Source of the DNA: Cudoniella acicularis
Lineage: Eukaryota > Ascomycota > Leotiomycetes > Helotiales > Helotiaceae
Assembly: GCA_013054445.1 (NCBI GenBank)
Contig: JAAMPI010000302.1
Span: forward strand, 1 to 44,142
Direction: 5' to 3'
Length of the DNA: 44,142 nt
Positions 42,960 to 44,142 of the stretch are shown here, one piece after another. Position numbers and translations under genes: made by a program. Positions within the stretch are counted from its first letter, which is position 1. Every line of letters starts with the position of its first letter. The notes beneath the pieces are model-generated. The model ran no database searches. It was given only the letters and a program-made list of their open reading frames with translations, and was not told the DNA's origin.

Positions 42960-44142
42960 TTCGACCCCCGCACGCTTACTTTCTTCCCGGAAACCCGATG
43001 ATTGATTGGATTCGATTTGAGCGATAAGATGATTGATAACTTATTAAATGATTTGGATGACTGATTGGTTTGGCGTTGGATGGGATCTGATCACGCATAC
43101 CATACCATACGTGCGTTTTACTCCCCTCGGGAGGAGCGAGCGAGTTAGCAGCATTTGAGGAGTTTCGGTTCAATGATGGGCGTTTGATTGATTGGTATAA
43201 TCATGGATACCGAGTGCGCGTTTTTGATATTGGCTGGATGGAAGAATTTGGATTTGGATTGAAAAGGAGTTGTTAGATTCCCTTGCGCGTCTTGGCTTGG
43301 ATTTGGATGAAATGGGTGGATTTACTTGTAATTTATTCATGAGGAAGGGAGGGAGGGGGTTTGTTTATCCATATATACCTATCTGCGAAGGTAGGGGAAG
43401 GGGGCGGATATCGGTATTTATATTCTGATATGATTGATGGATACAGAGGGTATCTGCTGAGATGAGACGAGAGAAGAGATGAGAAGAGAGAGAAGAATCT
43501 ACACACTTATATATACCCCTATATAGATATTGAAATGAGCAATGAAAACTTTCGTTCTCTGCTGCCTTTTTCCATTTTTTCTTTGCTTGCTCTTTTGTTG
43601 TGTTTTATTGGTTCATTTATCTCATTCAAGTGTTAATTGGGGAGTGCGGGGAGTTTCATAACTGTATAAATGGCAAAAACGGGGTTTATTCTTTCCTTAA
43701 GTTTATACATACGCATTCCTTGCAACTTTCATAGTTGTACGACATCGGGCGACATTCCTTGACATTGCATGCAACGCATATACCAGCACATGGCACATGG
43801 CATCACTATAGGGCAAGTGCCCCGTGCCGTCACTACCGATCGACGCCGAGTATAGAGTACGCTCTGGGTGCCTAGATGGGGTGAAGCACGCGAGATACAA
43901 ATAGTACAGTCCAGTCTAGTACAGTACATATGTGGCACGGACATGAAGGAATGAGGGGATCTTACATATGTTTTCCATGCATCAAGGTGGGAACGTGGGT
44001 AATACGCCGCATTCATACAGCATTTCTGCTCTCCCTCGTGGCGGTAGGTGGTCCGGCGGTGGATTTGAACCTTGTATATGCATGTATGTGAGAGTGGCCG
44101 CGGATTAGTTTCAATATAATGTGGGGAATGAGGAAATAGGAA
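42960..44142. other. 3' flank of the PH-like gene and intergenic sequence
   Basis: No gene supported to the window end. It contains a GAGA-rich purine tract (about 43460-43495), TATATA-rich stretches near 43370 and 43510, and TTGATTGGAT-like repeats around 43000-43080. No RNA gene was recognised. Confidence 0.5.

Overview
This window is nuclear DNA of a filamentous ascomycete (Pezizomycotina). The evidence is genes split by short introns (44-136 nt, mostly 45-65) with GT..AG ends and CTAAC/CTGAC-type branch sites, a Zn2Cys6 regulator, a HET-domain relic, a Fungal_N-type protein, and AT-rich or degenerate transposon remnants of the kind left by repeat-induced point mutation (RIP). Placement in Leotiomycetes is only an impression. 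A few ambiguous bases (10524-10557, 18331, 39630) suggest a draft assembly.

Layout. At 1-4838 are three conserved housekeeping genes: uracil-DNA glycosylase UNG1 (minus, running off the left edge), the mitochondrial carrier MTM1/SLC25A39-40 (minus), and, divergent from MTM1, an F-box protein of the HRT3/Pof7/FBXO9 type (plus). At 4839-13285 lies a gene-poor graveyard: a broken membrane-protein gene, a broken or odd small gene, and a HET-domain pseudogene interrupted by two solo LTRs of one family. It also holds a 494-bp hAT-like MITE and an orphan exon-like block. At 13286-17234 are a four-exon Zn2Cys6 transcription factor and a three-exon secreted beta-sandwich/carbohydrate-binding-like protein with a frameshift, separated by an AT-rich block. 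At 17235-19357 are transposon relics. At 19358-22316 is a Fungal_N-domain protein with a long disordered tail whose last 60 or so codons are cut off by a 12-A homopolymer. At 22317-25480 is another repeat-rich gap containing an LTR-like element.

At 25481-29170 are HUS1 (five exons, the last only 27 nt; DNA-damage clamp) and an uncharacterised Q/N/P-rich protein, both on the minus strand. From about 29441 to 35160 there is almost no coding signal. The stretch is filled by two degenerate tandem arrays, one of about 165-bp units (six copies) and one of about 130-430-bp units (roughly a dozen copies), which share a CCCCTGAGTTCA core. From 35161 to 40950 there is little beyond simple minisatellites and one weak open frame. 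At 40951-42959 is a three-exon PH-like, Ser/Pro-rich conserved fungal protein.

No operon-like or biosynthetic cluster logic links the genes. UNG1 and HUS1 both belong to genome maintenance, but they sit 25 kb apart. The most unusual structures are the paired tandem arrays, the HET pseudogene whose reading frame resumes exactly across two LTR insertions, and the poly-A frameshift in the Fungal_N gene.
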